From JAEUIZ01 sp046155605 (lineage in GTDB: Bacteria; Planctomycetota; Phycisphaerae; Phycisphaerales; UBA1924), in assembly GCA_046155605.1 (NCBI GenBank), contig JBJXFQ010000140.1:1-39922 (forward strand): DNA of 39,922 nt, read 5' to 3'. Position 1 is the first letter of the stretch, and each line of letters starts with the position of its first letter. The position numbers were made by a program, and so were the translations under genes. The notes below the pieces were generated by a model. It saw nothing but the letters and a program-made list of their open reading frames with translations. It had not been told where the DNA came from and searched no databases. Positions 25,469 through 34,587 of the stretch are shown here, in pieces.

Positions 25469-27478
25469 ATGATGAAGGTCTCTCAGCGTGGCGCGCTGTC
25501 GCGCGCCGTCGGTTCGCACCCTGTGTTGGCGCTGCTCGCCGCCGCCGGCCTCGCGGGGTCCGCGAGCGCCCAGCTTCAGTACTACGGGATCGATCCGGTG
25601 ACGCCGCCGGTCCCGCTCCAGAATCCGCCGATCAATCCGCCACCCGGCCCGCCAAACCAGCGCATCGATCGCGGGGTGATCGACTACCAGCTCAACCCAT
25701 TCAACATCGCCGCGGCGCAGGTCTTTGTGCTCGACCCCGACACGGGCTACATGGGCGTGATGGAGGCCCCTGGCGCGGGGTGGCGGCAGGCCAAGCTGAG
25801 CGACCCGAACGGGTTCGGCTTTCCTCGTCCCAATCCGCTCTACCGCCGCGTGTGGGGACCGCCGCTGATGCGGACGGAGATGCGGAACGATGGGCCGACC
25901 AACTTTGGCAACGGCAACGGCTTCAAGCGAGGCGAACTCGCCATCAACGGGCCGTTCATCACCAAAATGCTGCTCAAAGACGGCAACATGAACTTTACCG
26001 GCGTTTCCTGCATGTACGCCTCGTGGACCGCCACCTTCGTCAATGGTCCCGTTCCCTGGCCCAACGGCTTCTGGTACCACCTGTCGCTCGCCGACACCCT
26101 TCCCGCGCGCCCGGTCGGGGGCATCTATTCCGAGCTCTGCGCCTCGCTCCATGTCACCATCGTCGGGGCCGATGGCACGATCATCACGCCCCCGCCGCTC
26201 GTCTGGGCCGTTGACAACGAGGACACGATTCACACCATCGCGCAGGGCAACTTCGCGGCGGGTGTGAGAACGAAGCGCGGGCCCGCCGTCGCCGGAATCT
26301 TTCCGCCGCTCGTCTATTCGGCCACCGCGGTCAACTTCATCGGCCCAAACACGGTCCCCGCCTTCCCCGTGCTGGTGCCCAATGCGCAGTTCACCTGTTA
26401 CGTTACGCTCACCGTCCTCGCCGACCCCGGCTCGCAAGCCTGCATCGATAGCTTCACCCCCGACCTCTTCAACATCCCACTGCCCACGGGCTATAACGTC
26501 GTCTCCGGCGGCAGCAACGGCTACAGCACCAGCTTCGAGTCACCCGCCTACAACGCCTCGCCTTCGGGCACCGTCCTCACCGGCCAGCAGGGTTACACGC
26601 TCCCGCCCGTCGCCGGAACCGTCGATTTCAACGTCATTCCCTACGCCGGCAACACCCTCGGCATCGCTGACAACCCGCGCGGCAACGACCAATGTGCCGT
26701 CGGGCGGTCACTCGGCACCACGAGTGCCGCACGCGCCCAGCGCACCTACGACTTCAGCGGCGGCGGCGTCTGGATGGCCCAGTGGGACTCGCTCGGAGCC
26801 TACAACGGCATACTCCCCGCCGTCGATAACCTCGGCAGCTTCTCGCTCCAGGATTCCGCCGTCGCACGCTACTGGCAGCAGATCATGCAGTGGGGAACCA
26901 ACACCGCCGCGGCCGACAGGTACAACATCAACTTCAGTTCGTTCCCCGCCAACTCGCCGCCCGGCACCGCCCCGACGTTTGTCAGCCCCGGGCCGGCGTG
27001 GACCAACATCCCCGTTCAGCACTGGGTCCGCCAGAGCATCACCTGGGACTTCACCGCGGGCAAGATTCTCAACGTCTCCATCCAGAACCTCACGCTTAAC
27101 ACCGACCCCGTCATGGCCGACGTTAGCGCGCTCAACTGGTACCTCCGCGGCGGCCCGGGAACGAGCGACCCGCTCCCCACCGCCTTCCGCATCTTTGCCG
27201 GCGGCGGCGCGGGCAACATCACCGCGTGGGACAACCTCCAGGTCTTCCAGGTCGCCCCCGGCGTGCCACAGACCCAGGGCTCGACTTGTTATGTCAACTG
27301 CGACGCCTCGACCCTCCTGCCGTTCCTGAACGTCAATGACTTCATCTGCTTCAATAACCTGTTCGCGGCGGGCAACCCGCTGGCAAACTGCGACGCGAGC
27401 ACGACAATCCCCACGCTCAACGTGAACGACTTCGTCTGCTTCAACAACCTCTTCGCGGCTGGCTGCTCGGCACCTTAG
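25469..27478 (+). CDS. Secreted protein with GC-type dockerin-like C-terminus
   Basis: A 669-residue exported protein. ATG 25469 is supported by GAAGAGGAG (25454-25462), 6 nt away, and opens a signal peptide (MMKVSQRGALSRAV ... LALLAAAGLAGSASAQ). An earlier in-frame ATG at 25349 lies beside the -10 element and is unlikely. The central 550 residues are Pro-, Asn- and Gly-rich with many aromatics (for example DNLQVFQVAPG near the end) and suggest beta-sandwich domains; I do not recognise the fold. The C-terminus has two dockerin-like units, each LNVNDFICFNNLFAAG or nearly so, preceded by NCDAST. It shares this module with the protein at 306-2585. A good hairpin terminator follows at 27517. Confidence 0.85.
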   Translation: MMKVSQRGALSRAVGSHPVLALLAAAGLAGSASAQLQYYGIDPVTPPVPLQNPPINPPPGPPNQRIDRGVIDYQLNPFNIAAAQVFVLDPDTGYMGVMEAPGAGWRQAKLSDPNGFGFPRPNPLYRRVWGPPLMRTEMRNDGPTNFGNGNGFKRGELAINGPFITKMLLKDGNMNFTGVSCMYASWTATFVNGPVPWPNGFWYHLSLADTLPARPVGGIYSELCASLHVTIVGADGTIITPPPLVWAVDNEDTIHTIAQGNFAAGVRTKRGPAVAGIFPPLVYSATAVNFIGPNTVPAFPVLVPNAQFTCYVTLTVLADPGSQACIDSFTPDLFNIPLPTGYNVVSGGSNGYSTSFESPAYNASPSGTVLTGQQGYTLPPVAGTVDFNVIPYAGNTLGIADNPRGNDQCAVGRSLGTTSAARAQRTYDFSGGGVWMAQWDSLGAYNGILPAVDNLGSFSLQDSAVARYWQQIMQWGTNTAAADRYNINFSSFPANSPPGTAPTFVSPGPAWTNIPVQHWVRQSITWDFTAGKILNVSIQNLTLNTDPVMADVSALNWYLRGGPGTSDPLPTAFRIFAGGGAGNITAWDNLQVFQVAPGVPQTQGSTCYVNCDASTLLPFLNVNDFICFNNLFAAGNPLANCDASTTIPTLNVNDFVCFNNLFAAGCSAP

Positions 27479-27516
27479 CACTTCCTGTCGCGGCGTTGGC
27501 CTGACCGATCATCCAC

Positions 27517-27549
27517 GACCCGTCGGCTTCCGCCGGCGGGTCTTTCGTT
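27517..27549 (+). terminator. Rho-independent-type terminator
   Basis: GACCCGTCGGC (27517-27527) pairs with GCCGGCGGGTC (27532-27542) around a TTCC loop, an 11-bp stem with one G-U pair, followed by a short T-rich run TTTCGTT. It lies 39 nt after the stop of the secreted protein and 58 nt before the end of the convergent AI-2E transporter gene. Confidence 0.75.
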
Positions 27550-27606
27550 CACCAATGCGACCGTGCGACAGCCGAGGCAACATCGATCGGGCTGTGCAGG
27601 TTGCGC

Positions 27607-28857
27607 TCACTCCTCCGAGATCGGCAGGAAATCACGCTCGCGCCCCTCGACCCATAACTTCACCCGGGGCCACATCACCTCGCGGATCGCGATCTTCAGG
27701 CACGCCGCCACGGGAATCGCCAGCAGCACACCATAGAACCCCGCCAGTGTCCCGCCCGCGATCGACGCGAACAGGATCGTCGGCGTGGCGATGTCCATGT
27801 TCTTGCCCTGGATGATCGGCGTCAGGATGTAGTCATCGAGCACCTGACACAGCAGATTCACACCGACCGGCGCGCCGATCACCCACCACCACGCCGTCTG
27901 CCACCCCGAGCCGCTCGGCTCCAGCCACATCGCCACCATCGCGATCGGCATCCCGATGATGTGCATGAACGGCACGAGGAACAGCAGCCCAACCAGCGGC
28001 CCCAGCAGCAGCGGCACGGGCACCCCGATGAACACATACGCCGCCGTCACGACGACCGACAGGATGAGACAGATCAGGAGCCTGCCGCGCACAAATCCGG
28101 CGATCACACGGTCCATCTTCTGCAGCAGTTCGACTGTCCGCCCCCGCCGCTGCTCGGGGATCAGGCCCTCCCAGAACGCCAGCACGCGCCCGTATTCCGT
28201 GCAGAAAAAATAGAAGAAGAACGCGGTGAGGAACGCGCCGAAAACGAGCATCCCGAGCGAGCCGAGCGTCCGCGCCGCGATGCTGAACGCCTGCACGCCC
28301 GTGCCCACCGCCTTCTGCCCGACCGTCGTGCCGATCGCCTGCGCGTTATCCACGACCCAGGTGATCGCCGTGTCGATCAGGCGGTCCTTGGACGATGTCT
28401 CCGTGACTCGTTTCCGCGCGCTCACCAGTTCCTCGCGAATCCACCGCCAACCTGGCGAGACCGCCTGCGCCAACTCCGGGTCGTCCGGCTTGGCCACCGA
28501 CGCGCGCACCCGCTCGGCGTTGGACGCCAGCCGCTGGGCCGTCGAGATGCCTTGCACCACCGCGTAGGCGCCGCCCACCCCCACCGGAACCACGACCACC
28601 AGCACGGCCAGGAGAATGATGCCTAGCGCCGCGCCCTGCCGAGAGACCAGCCGCCTCTGCGTGCTGACCTTGCGAACCAGCGGCTCGACGAGATAGGCCA
28701 GCGCGAGCGCGAGGAGTATCGGCACGGTGACGATGCTCAGCCGATAGCCGAGGTAGATCAGCCCGAATGCCGCCGCGATCACCAGCAGATCGCGGATCGG
28801 CTGGATGTGCCAGAGGTGCCGGGACGACCAGTCGCGAAACTGCGGCGGGGTTGCCAT
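27607..28857 (-). CDS. AI-2E family transporter (PerM/YhhT-like)
   Basis: A 416-residue inner-membrane protein of the AI-2E transporter superfamily, whose members export autoinducer-2, act as Na+/H+ antiporters or have unknown substrates. The pattern is typical: two N-terminal helices (LLVIAAAFGLIYLGYRLSI, VPILLALALAYLVEPL), another near LGIILLAVLVVVVPVGVGG, a long soluble helical segment, then a cluster of helices with FLVPFMHIIGMPIAMV and a final FYGVLLAIPVAACLKIAI. ATG 28857 is chosen (MATPPQFRDW); GTG 28881 would add 8 residues. Probably the last gene of a minus-strand operon, 68 nt after the Minf_1886-family gene. Confidence 0.88.
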   Translation of the reverse strand: MATPPQFRDWSSRHLWHIQPIRDLLVIAAAFGLIYLGYRLSIVTVPILLALALAYLVEPLVRKVSTQRRLVSRQGAALGIILLAVLVVVVPVGVGGAYAVVQGISTAQRLASNAERVRASVAKPDDPELAQAVSPGWRWIREELVSARKRVTETSSKDRLIDTAITWVVDNAQAIGTTVGQKAVGTGVQAFSIAARTLGSLGMLVFGAFLTAFFFYFFCTEYGRVLAFWEGLIPEQRRGRTVELLQKMDRVIAGFVRGRLLICLILSVVVTAAYVFIGVPVPLLLGPLVGLLFLVPFMHIIGMPIAMVAMWLEPSGSGWQTAWWWVIGAPVGVNLLCQVLDDYILTPIIQGKNMDIATPTILFASIAGGTLAGFYGVLLAIPVAACLKIAIREVMWPRVKLWVEGRERDFLPISEE

Positions 28858-28925
28858 GCGCGGAGCATACCGCCCCGACACACAGGAAGCGGCCGGACGA
28901 TGCCGGCGCGCTTCGTTCCGCGTGG

Positions 28926-29321
28926 CTAGACCTCGGCGGTCGCGAACGCCTCATCGAAATCAAACACCCCGCGGAAGTCGTCGAATGAATCCTCAGCGCT
29001 GCGACGCATGATCCCCACTTCGATCATCCCGAAGACGATCCGGCCGAAGTCCTCGGTGCGGCGGATGCCCCACCGCGCCAGCACGGTGCGGGCGAGCATC
29101 CCATAGCGACCGAGGGCGTAATCGCGCAGGCCGTTGCAGAGTTGTTTGCCCGAGACGTGGTGCTCGCCCGAGGCGGGTCCGGTCGGCGTCTCGGGGATGC
29201 CCTCGCCGTGGATCATGCCCACCGTGTGCGCCAGCCCCTCGCGGACAAACTGGAACGCCTCCGGCGGATACGGCCCCGCGGCCTCGCGCATCTTCTTCCA
29301 ATCGACCTTGATCTCGCTCAC
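28926..29321 (-). CDS. Minf_1886 family protein (conserved, unknown function)
   Basis: A 131-residue protein that matches my memory of the Minf_1886 family, found across Planctomycetes and Verrucomicrobia. The recognisable blocks are PYPPEAFQFVREGLAHTV, EHHVSGKQLCNGLRDYALGR, TEDFGRIVFGMIEVGIM and FDDFRGVFDFDEAF. No membrane segment, no catalytic motif I can name; largely helical. GTG 29321 (VSEIKVDWKK) has GGGAG about 8 nt upstream and beats a TTG at 29336. It lies 39 nt after the 3-methyladenine glycosylase gene on the same strand and is probably in its operon. No biochemical function can be given. Confidence 0.85.
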   Translation of the reverse strand: MSEIKVDWKKMREAAGPYPPEAFQFVREGLAHTVGMIHGEGIPETPTGPASGEHHVSGKQLCNGLRDYALGRYGMLARTVLARWGIRRTEDFGRIVFGMIEVGIMRRSAEDSFDDFRGVFDFDEAFATAEV

Positions 29322-29360
29322 GCCACGCTCTCCCAATCAACCCACTTCGCGGAGCAAATG

Positions 29361-30035
29361 CTAGCCCCGGTTCGCTCGTCGGGTAGCGCGACCGGCACGC
29401 CCGGCCACGCCCGTGCCGCGGCTGACGTGGACGTTCCCGCGCCGGTAGAACCGCAGCGGCTTGTCCTTCCACTCGCCGACCTCGCCCAGCCCGATGCGCG
29501 GCCCGGTTGCGATCTCGATCTTTGGGCTTCGATCGGCGGCGCGTGGCGATGGGCGCTCGATCCACAGCCGCTCGTCGTCCGTGAGATCGAGCCCGTCCAG
29601 GTCGCGATCAATCCCCATCGCCTGGCACAGTTTGCCCGGCCCGCTGCACAGGTCTGTCGGTTCATCTCGCCCGCGCCGGACGCGCATGGAATCAACGCCC
29701 GCGCACGGCTCGAGCGCGCGCACAAGCACCGCGAGCGGATCGCCGACCGTGCCGCAGACCACGTTGAAGCAATGATGCATGCCATAGGTGAAGTAGACAT
29801 ACGCCGTGCCCGGCAGGCCGTACATCGATTCGTTCCGCGGCGTTCGCCGCCCATTCCACGCGTGCGAGGCGCGATCAACAACGCCGCAATACGCCTCGGT
29901 TTCGACGATGACACCACTCATCTGCTCTCCGGACGCTGTCGTGCGCACAAGCACGCAACCGAGCAGCCTTCGGGCAAGGGCCTCGGAATTGGTGGCGAAG
30001 AAGCGTCGAGACACGCGCGCCGACCGCCTACGCAT
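29361..30035 (-). CDS. mpg: DNA-3-methyladenine glycosylase (AAG/MPG family)
   Basis: A 224-residue base-excision enzyme that removes alkylated purines such as 3-methyladenine. The active-site region reads GVIVETEAYCGVVDRASHAW, where E47, Y49 and H58 match human AAG E125, Y127 and H136. RRTPRNESMYGLPGTAYVYF then TYGMHHCFNVVCG is the conserved DNA-binding stretch, and LCSGPGKLCQAMGI lines the base pocket. ATG 30035 lies 5 nt upstream of the ccsA stop (30030-30028), an 8-nt overlap that implies co-transcription and probably coupled translation. The last 20 residues are Arg/Gly-rich and probably disordered. The reason for pairing with cytochrome c maturation genes is not evident. Confidence 0.95.
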   Translation of the reverse strand: MRRRSARVSRRFFATNSEALARRLLGCVLVRTTASGEQMSGVIVETEAYCGVVDRASHAWNGRRTPRNESMYGLPGTAYVYFTYGMHHCFNVVCGTVGDPLAVLVRALEPCAGVDSMRVRRGRDEPTDLCSGPGKLCQAMGIDRDLDGLDLTDDERLWIERPSPRAADRSPKIEIATGPRIGLGEVGEWKDKPLRFYRRGNVHVSRGTGVAGRAGRATRRANRG

Positions 30036-32010
30036 ACGCGTGCAGCCCGGGCAGGATCAGGTTCACCCCGAAATACGTCCAGAGCATCACGATAAATCCG
30101 ACGACGCTCAGCCACGCCGTCACCAGCCCGCGGTTCATCCCCGAGACCATCCGCACGTGCACCACGATCAGATAGATGATCCACGTCACCAGCGCCCACG
30201 TCTCCTTCGGATCAAACGCCCACCAGCGGCCCCACGAATGGTCCGCCCACCACGCCCCGAGCAGAATCCCCACGCCCAGCGTCCAGAACGCCAGTTGCAG
30301 GATCGTCATCTGCGCCTTGTCGAGGTCGCTGAGCGTCCGCGAGACGCCCCGCGGTGCGTCGGCACCGAGGTTCAGCGCCTCCGCCGCCAACTCCGCATTT
30401 CGCCGCGAGATCGGCGGCCCGCCCATCGACAGCGCGACACTCCCGCTGCCGGCCACCGCGCCCGCGGCGGCCCGCGCGCCGGAGCGTGACAGGTAATGCG
30501 TCCCGAGATAGAACAGACTCACGACGAATCCCAGCGAGATCAGCCCATACGACGTGAGCACCGTCGTGACGTGATACTTGAGCAGCACGCTCGTGTTCAG
30601 GATCGCGGCCTCGCGCTCGATGAAGCGCCCGGGGATCGGTGCCTGCGTCGCCGTCAGCAGCACCATGAACCCCACGCCCGCGACCGCGGCCCCGAAGAGC
30701 CACTGTCGCCGCGCGATCATGATCGCAAGCCCGACCGCTGCCGCGAAGAGCGAGAGCCCCGTCATCGACTCAAACTGGTTCTGGATCGCGAATCGCTCGG
30801 CGATGATGCACCGCGTGACAAAGCCGAACGCGTGCAGCGCGACCGCGATCGAGAGCATCGTGATGCCCATCGCCACGAGCCATCGCCGGGCCGTTCCGAA
30901 CGCGAGGATGAGCGACACCAGCGAGAGCAGATACGCCCAATAGCCCCACTCAAAGGCGTTCACGCGGTTGTACGCGTGCTCGACCGTTCGCCGCGAGGTC
31001 GGATAGAGCGGCGCGTTGATCTTGGGCAGTTCCACGGCGAGCGTCTTGACCGCGGCATTGACTCGCGCCGCGTCGCGCGCCCGCCATGCCGCGCCCAACT
31101 CCAATGCCGCCTTCCGCGCCGGCGAATCGGCGGGCAGCGTTGAGAGATGCTGGTACGGATCGCTGGGGCGCGCCGGCGCGACCATCATCAAGTTGGCCGC
31201 GCCAGATTCAAAGAGCGAGAGCGCCTCGCCCAGTTCGCCGAATGACCGTCGATACGCCGGTTCGAACTCGTGTCGCGTCTGAACCGCGGGCAGGTGCCGC
31301 ATCAGCATCGCCGGCGAGAGCCGCGTCAACTTTGACCACCGCTCCTGCTCGCTCAGCCGCGCGGCCTTCTGCTCGGGCGTCTCCGCCGTCGTCGCCGGCA
31401 GCGACGCCTCGATCACCTCGCGCCGCAACGGCAGATACTCCACATGCACCAGCGGCTTGCTAATGTACCACGCCGGATCAATCATGAGATCGAGAAACGT
31501 GAACAGCGGCGGAAACGACACGAGCTTCAACTTCGAGGCGGCTCCGGTTTCGACTCCAGCGACCGGCTCCGTGACCGGGTCCTGGTACGCCCGCCGACCC
31601 ACGATTCGCAACACCGTCTCGCGCGCGAGGGTGTCGATGATCTTGACCCGCCCGTCGTGAAAGACCGCCAGCGTTTCGAGCGGCTTGAGATCAACCGCCC
31701 TCGCGAATGCGGCCTTGTCTGCCGGCGCCTCGCGCAGCACCTGCGGATCGCCGAATGGATTGGGCATCTCGCCCAGTTGCGTGACCGCCTGACTGGTCGG
31801 ATGCGCGTTGCCATCGGGCGCGGTCTGGGCGCGCGACGGCATGGCGAGCGCCAGTACGAAGACAATCGCCGCAACGGCGGCGTGCCATGTTCCCGCTCGC
31901 CGCGTCATGGCTCGCGCGATGCCCGCGCCGAGTGGCCCACAGCCGCCGGCCCACCCAGCGTCATCGATCCGGGGGACGGTACATGGCACGCTCATGCATC
32001 TGGGCTTCAT
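30028..32010 (-). CDS. ccsA: Cytochrome c biogenesis protein CcsA (system II heme handling)
   Basis: A 660-residue membrane protein that with Ccs1 brings heme across the membrane and attaches it to apocytochromes c. ATG 32010 overlaps the ccs1 stop by ATGA and has AGGAG 7 nt upstream, so it is preferred. A hydrophobic signal-like segment (WHAAVAAIVFVLALAMPSRAQ) is followed by about 300 residues containing LAVFHDGRVKIIDTLARETV, a block I recall from the linker of fused CcsBA proteins. The C-terminal half has about eight helices and the heme-binding tryptophan motif WGRWWAFDPKETW (593-605). Classic CcsA is about 320 residues, so this is the long form. Its stop overlaps the start of mpg. Confidence 0.93.
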   Translation of the reverse strand: MKPRCMSVPCTVPRIDDAGWAGGCGPLGAGIARAMTRRAGTWHAAVAAIVFVLALAMPSRAQTAPDGNAHPTSQAVTQLGEMPNPFGDPQVLREAPADKAAFARAVDLKPLETLAVFHDGRVKIIDTLARETVLRIVGRRAYQDPVTEPVAGVETGAASKLKLVSFPPLFTFLDLMIDPAWYISKPLVHVEYLPLRREVIEASLPATTAETPEQKAARLSEQERWSKLTRLSPAMLMRHLPAVQTRHEFEPAYRRSFGELGEALSLFESGAANLMMVAPARPSDPYQHLSTLPADSPARKAALELGAAWRARDAARVNAAVKTLAVELPKINAPLYPTSRRTVEHAYNRVNAFEWGYWAYLLSLVSLILAFGTARRWLVAMGITMLSIAVALHAFGFVTRCIIAERFAIQNQFESMTGLSLFAAAVGLAIMIARRQWLFGAAVAGVGFMVLLTATQAPIPGRFIEREAAILNTSVLLKYHVTTVLTSYGLISLGFVVSLFYLGTHYLSRSGARAAAGAVAGSGSVALSMGGPPISRRNAELAAEALNLGADAPRGVSRTLSDLDKAQMTILQLAFWTLGVGILLGAWWADHSWGRWWAFDPKETWALVTWIIYLIVVHVRMVSGMNRGLVTAWLSVVGFIVMLWTYFGVNLILPGLHAYA

Positions 32011-34517
32011 ACCTCTGCTCCTACTGCGCTCGGTCGCTCGTTCCCCCTCGCCGACCGCGCCAACTCGCGCTGCAACGCCTGCTTCCGCCTCCGCAAGATC
32101 AGCGGCTTCACATAGAACGCCCAAGGAATTCCCACCGACATCAGGATCCCGCCCAGCGCGATGATGTGGATCCCCGGATTGTTCCCCACGCCCAGGATCG
32201 TGAACGACGCGTACGCCCGCGGCAGCGCGCCCTGGTCCGCCTGCTTCTGCGTCGTCTCCCAGCCCCGCGCGTCCCACCCCGCCTGGCTCAGTTTGAACTG
32301 CCGCGGATCGAGTCGGCTCGAGAGCGTGCCGAGCGTGTTCTGAAGCAACGAACGCTCGGGCATCGGCATGAACGGAGCCTGAAGCGGCGCATTGAGTTTC
32401 GTGATGTGCTCATACGTCTTGAAATCGCTCGGGGCCGTCTCTTCGTGCCGCGCCACGACGCGCACCCGCGACTGGAAGTCCCGCGGCGAGCCACGATGGT
32501 CATACGCCACCATCTGGAAATCAACCAGTTGCAGCATGAAGCCGGGGAACTGGTGCCGCAGCCGTCCGAACGAGAGCGTGAGCCGACGATTGCCCGGCAG
32601 TTCGACCGCGCGCTCCAGGCTCGGGTCGGCCCCGAGATACTTGTTGAACGGCACCCACACCGTTCGCTTGAAATCACCCGCCCTGACCTCGATGCCGGCA
32701 AACGCGCTCAGGTGCGTCCCGACCTCGCGGATGTCGCGCTGCTCCTCGGTCACCGAGAGCGGCCGCTCCACCTGCTCCGCGTGCTCCCAGCGCTGCGTGA
32801 GCGCCAGATCAAGCCCCGGCATCAGGTCGCGGATGATCCCGTCGCTGCCGACCTCGACCGCGCGGGCCTTCTCGCCCGGCAGGCGCACCAGCGCCCGCGT
32901 CGCCCCGCCCCGCTCATCCACATACACCTGCAACTTCGAGGCATCGACATACGCCACGCGGATCGCCGGGTCGGCATCGCGACGCCGCGGCATGCCGCGC
33001 TCATTCAGTTCATCCAGCAGGTCCTGGTTGATCTCCGGGAATCGGTGATAGACCCAGCGGTCGTACGCCGCGCCCGCCGGCGGCGTGATCCGCACGATCG
33101 CCACGCTGCTCGTCGCGCCGCGGAAACCCTCGGTGATGATCGGGAACGGCGGCTCGGGGGCGATGTCCTTCACCTCGATCGAGAAGCCCGTCTGTCCGAT
33201 CGCGGTCTTGACACCCGGCATGGCGTTGACCACCTGCCGCGCGCCGCCGGGCATCTGCACCACCAGCGCGTGCCGCGCGCTCGACGGCAACTCAGCCGCC
33301 AGGTCCGCCCAGCGCTCCTCGCTCATGCCCAGCGTGTACTCGAGCCCGAACGCCTCGGTCTCGCCCAATCGCTGCGCGGGCGACGTCGGCACAAAGTAGA
33401 ACGGCGCACGCAGTGGCTTCTCGGTCAACTCCCCTCGCTCGTTCCGATGGCTTCGGAGTTCCGCGAATCGCACCGGGCTCGCCGGGCCGCTCGTCGGCAC
33501 GGGTGCCCGCACCCAATCCGCCACCAGATTCGCGTACGTCGCATACCCCACCAGTCGCATCGAGATGTCCGCGTCAATCAGCGTTGAGCCACTCGGATGC
33601 GGCAGCGCGCGATTCACTCGCCTCGCGTCCGGCCCGTTCCCGCGACGGATCGTCTCGAGCGCCGAGTCCTCCGCCTTCATCGCCGGCGCGAGCAGCGAGT
33701 AGTCGTTGTAGCGCGGCGTGCTCATCAGCCGCTGCTGCCACTGCCGCCCATCCTGCCGCGCCCAAAGCACCACGCTCGTGTTGTCGAAAAACCCGTCCTG
33801 AGGCCGGCCCGCCGTCGGGTTGCCGTCCGGCCCCGGCTCTCCCGCGAAGAGCACCGTATCGCCCTCGAGTTTGAGCCCCTGGTAGTACATCGAGCCCAGC
33901 GCGATTGTCACGATCCCCGTGTGTACCGTGAGCACCCCCAGGTTCGGAAAGACAAACTCGATGCGGCGAACCGTTGCCGTCACCATGTTCAACACGAACA
34001 GGAACAGCACCAGCCGCATCGGCCACCAGGCATAAAACTCGAGTTCCGTCATCTCAAATCCGGGCAATCGCCGCAGCGTGATCGCCTGATACCGCTCGAC
34101 GAAGCCGGCGAAGAGCCGGAAGCCCGTGTGATGCGCCGCGTCATAGTGCAGCGCGGGCCATGCCAGTTCGCGCCACGCTTCCACGCCCACCCCCGCGCCG
34201 ACGATGAGCACCGCCACCGACGCCACGAACCTCGCCGCCGTCCGTCCTCGCCACACCCGCCGCAGCACCAGCATCGGCACGATCCCCGCGACGCCCGCCG
34301 CGACCACCAGCGAGAGTCCATAGATCAAATACGTCGGCAAGAGCGCCAAAAGCCCGATCGGTACGCTGGCGAGGATCGCAAACACCACGATCAGCGTCAG
34401 CCAGCAGATCGCCAGCGGGATCGAACTGAACGCGCGCAGCACCGCCTTCGCCGGCCACGCCCACGCCGGGAAGTGCTCGTCGTCCCATGCCTTGCTGCGG
34501 ATCCACTTCGCGCTCAT
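32007..34517 (-). CDS. resB: Cytochrome c biogenesis protein Ccs1/ResB-like
   Basis: An 836-residue partner of CcsA in the system II cytochrome c synthetase. Two N-terminal helices with an ILASVPIG turn (AICWLTLIVVFAILASVPIG), another near RLVLFLFVLNMVTATVRRIE and a fourth at LGVLTVHTGIVTIALGSMYY define the ResB core. A periplasmic domain of about 550 residues follows (KLEGDTVLFAGEPG onward), and a last helix, IHIIALGGILMSVGIPWAFY, ends at the basic cytoplasmic tail LILRRRKQALQ. It is larger than Bacillus ResB (about 540). ATG 34517 begins MSAKWIRSKAWDDEHFPAW. The stop TGA (32009-32007) overlaps the ccsA start. It appears to be the first gene of the minus-strand operon. Confidence 0.92.
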   Translation of the reverse strand: MSAKWIRSKAWDDEHFPAWAWPAKAVLRAFSSIPLAICWLTLIVVFAILASVPIGLLALLPTYLIYGLSLVVAAGVAGIVPMLVLRRVWRGRTAARFVASVAVLIVGAGVGVEAWRELAWPALHYDAAHHTGFRLFAGFVERYQAITLRRLPGFEMTELEFYAWWPMRLVLFLFVLNMVTATVRRIEFVFPNLGVLTVHTGIVTIALGSMYYQGLKLEGDTVLFAGEPGPDGNPTAGRPQDGFFDNTSVVLWARQDGRQWQQRLMSTPRYNDYSLLAPAMKAEDSALETIRRGNGPDARRVNRALPHPSGSTLIDADISMRLVGYATYANLVADWVRAPVPTSGPASPVRFAELRSHRNERGELTEKPLRAPFYFVPTSPAQRLGETEAFGLEYTLGMSEERWADLAAELPSSARHALVVQMPGGARQVVNAMPGVKTAIGQTGFSIEVKDIAPEPPFPIITEGFRGATSSVAIVRITPPAGAAYDRWVYHRFPEINQDLLDELNERGMPRRRDADPAIRVAYVDASKLQVYVDERGGATRALVRLPGEKARAVEVGSDGIIRDLMPGLDLALTQRWEHAEQVERPLSVTEEQRDIREVGTHLSAFAGIEVRAGDFKRTVWVPFNKYLGADPSLERAVELPGNRRLTLSFGRLRHQFPGFMLQLVDFQMVAYDHRGSPRDFQSRVRVVARHEETAPSDFKTYEHITKLNAPLQAPFMPMPERSLLQNTLGTLSSRLDPRQFKLSQAGWDARGWETTQKQADQGALPRAYASFTILGVGNNPGIHIIALGGILMSVGIPWAFYVKPLILRRRKQALQRELARSARGNERPSAVGAEV

Positions 34518-34587
34518 GTCACTCCTGCTCGGAACTTCCCGGCAATGCCGCCCCCGCGTCTATCGCCGGGGCCGCGCCGTCATAACC

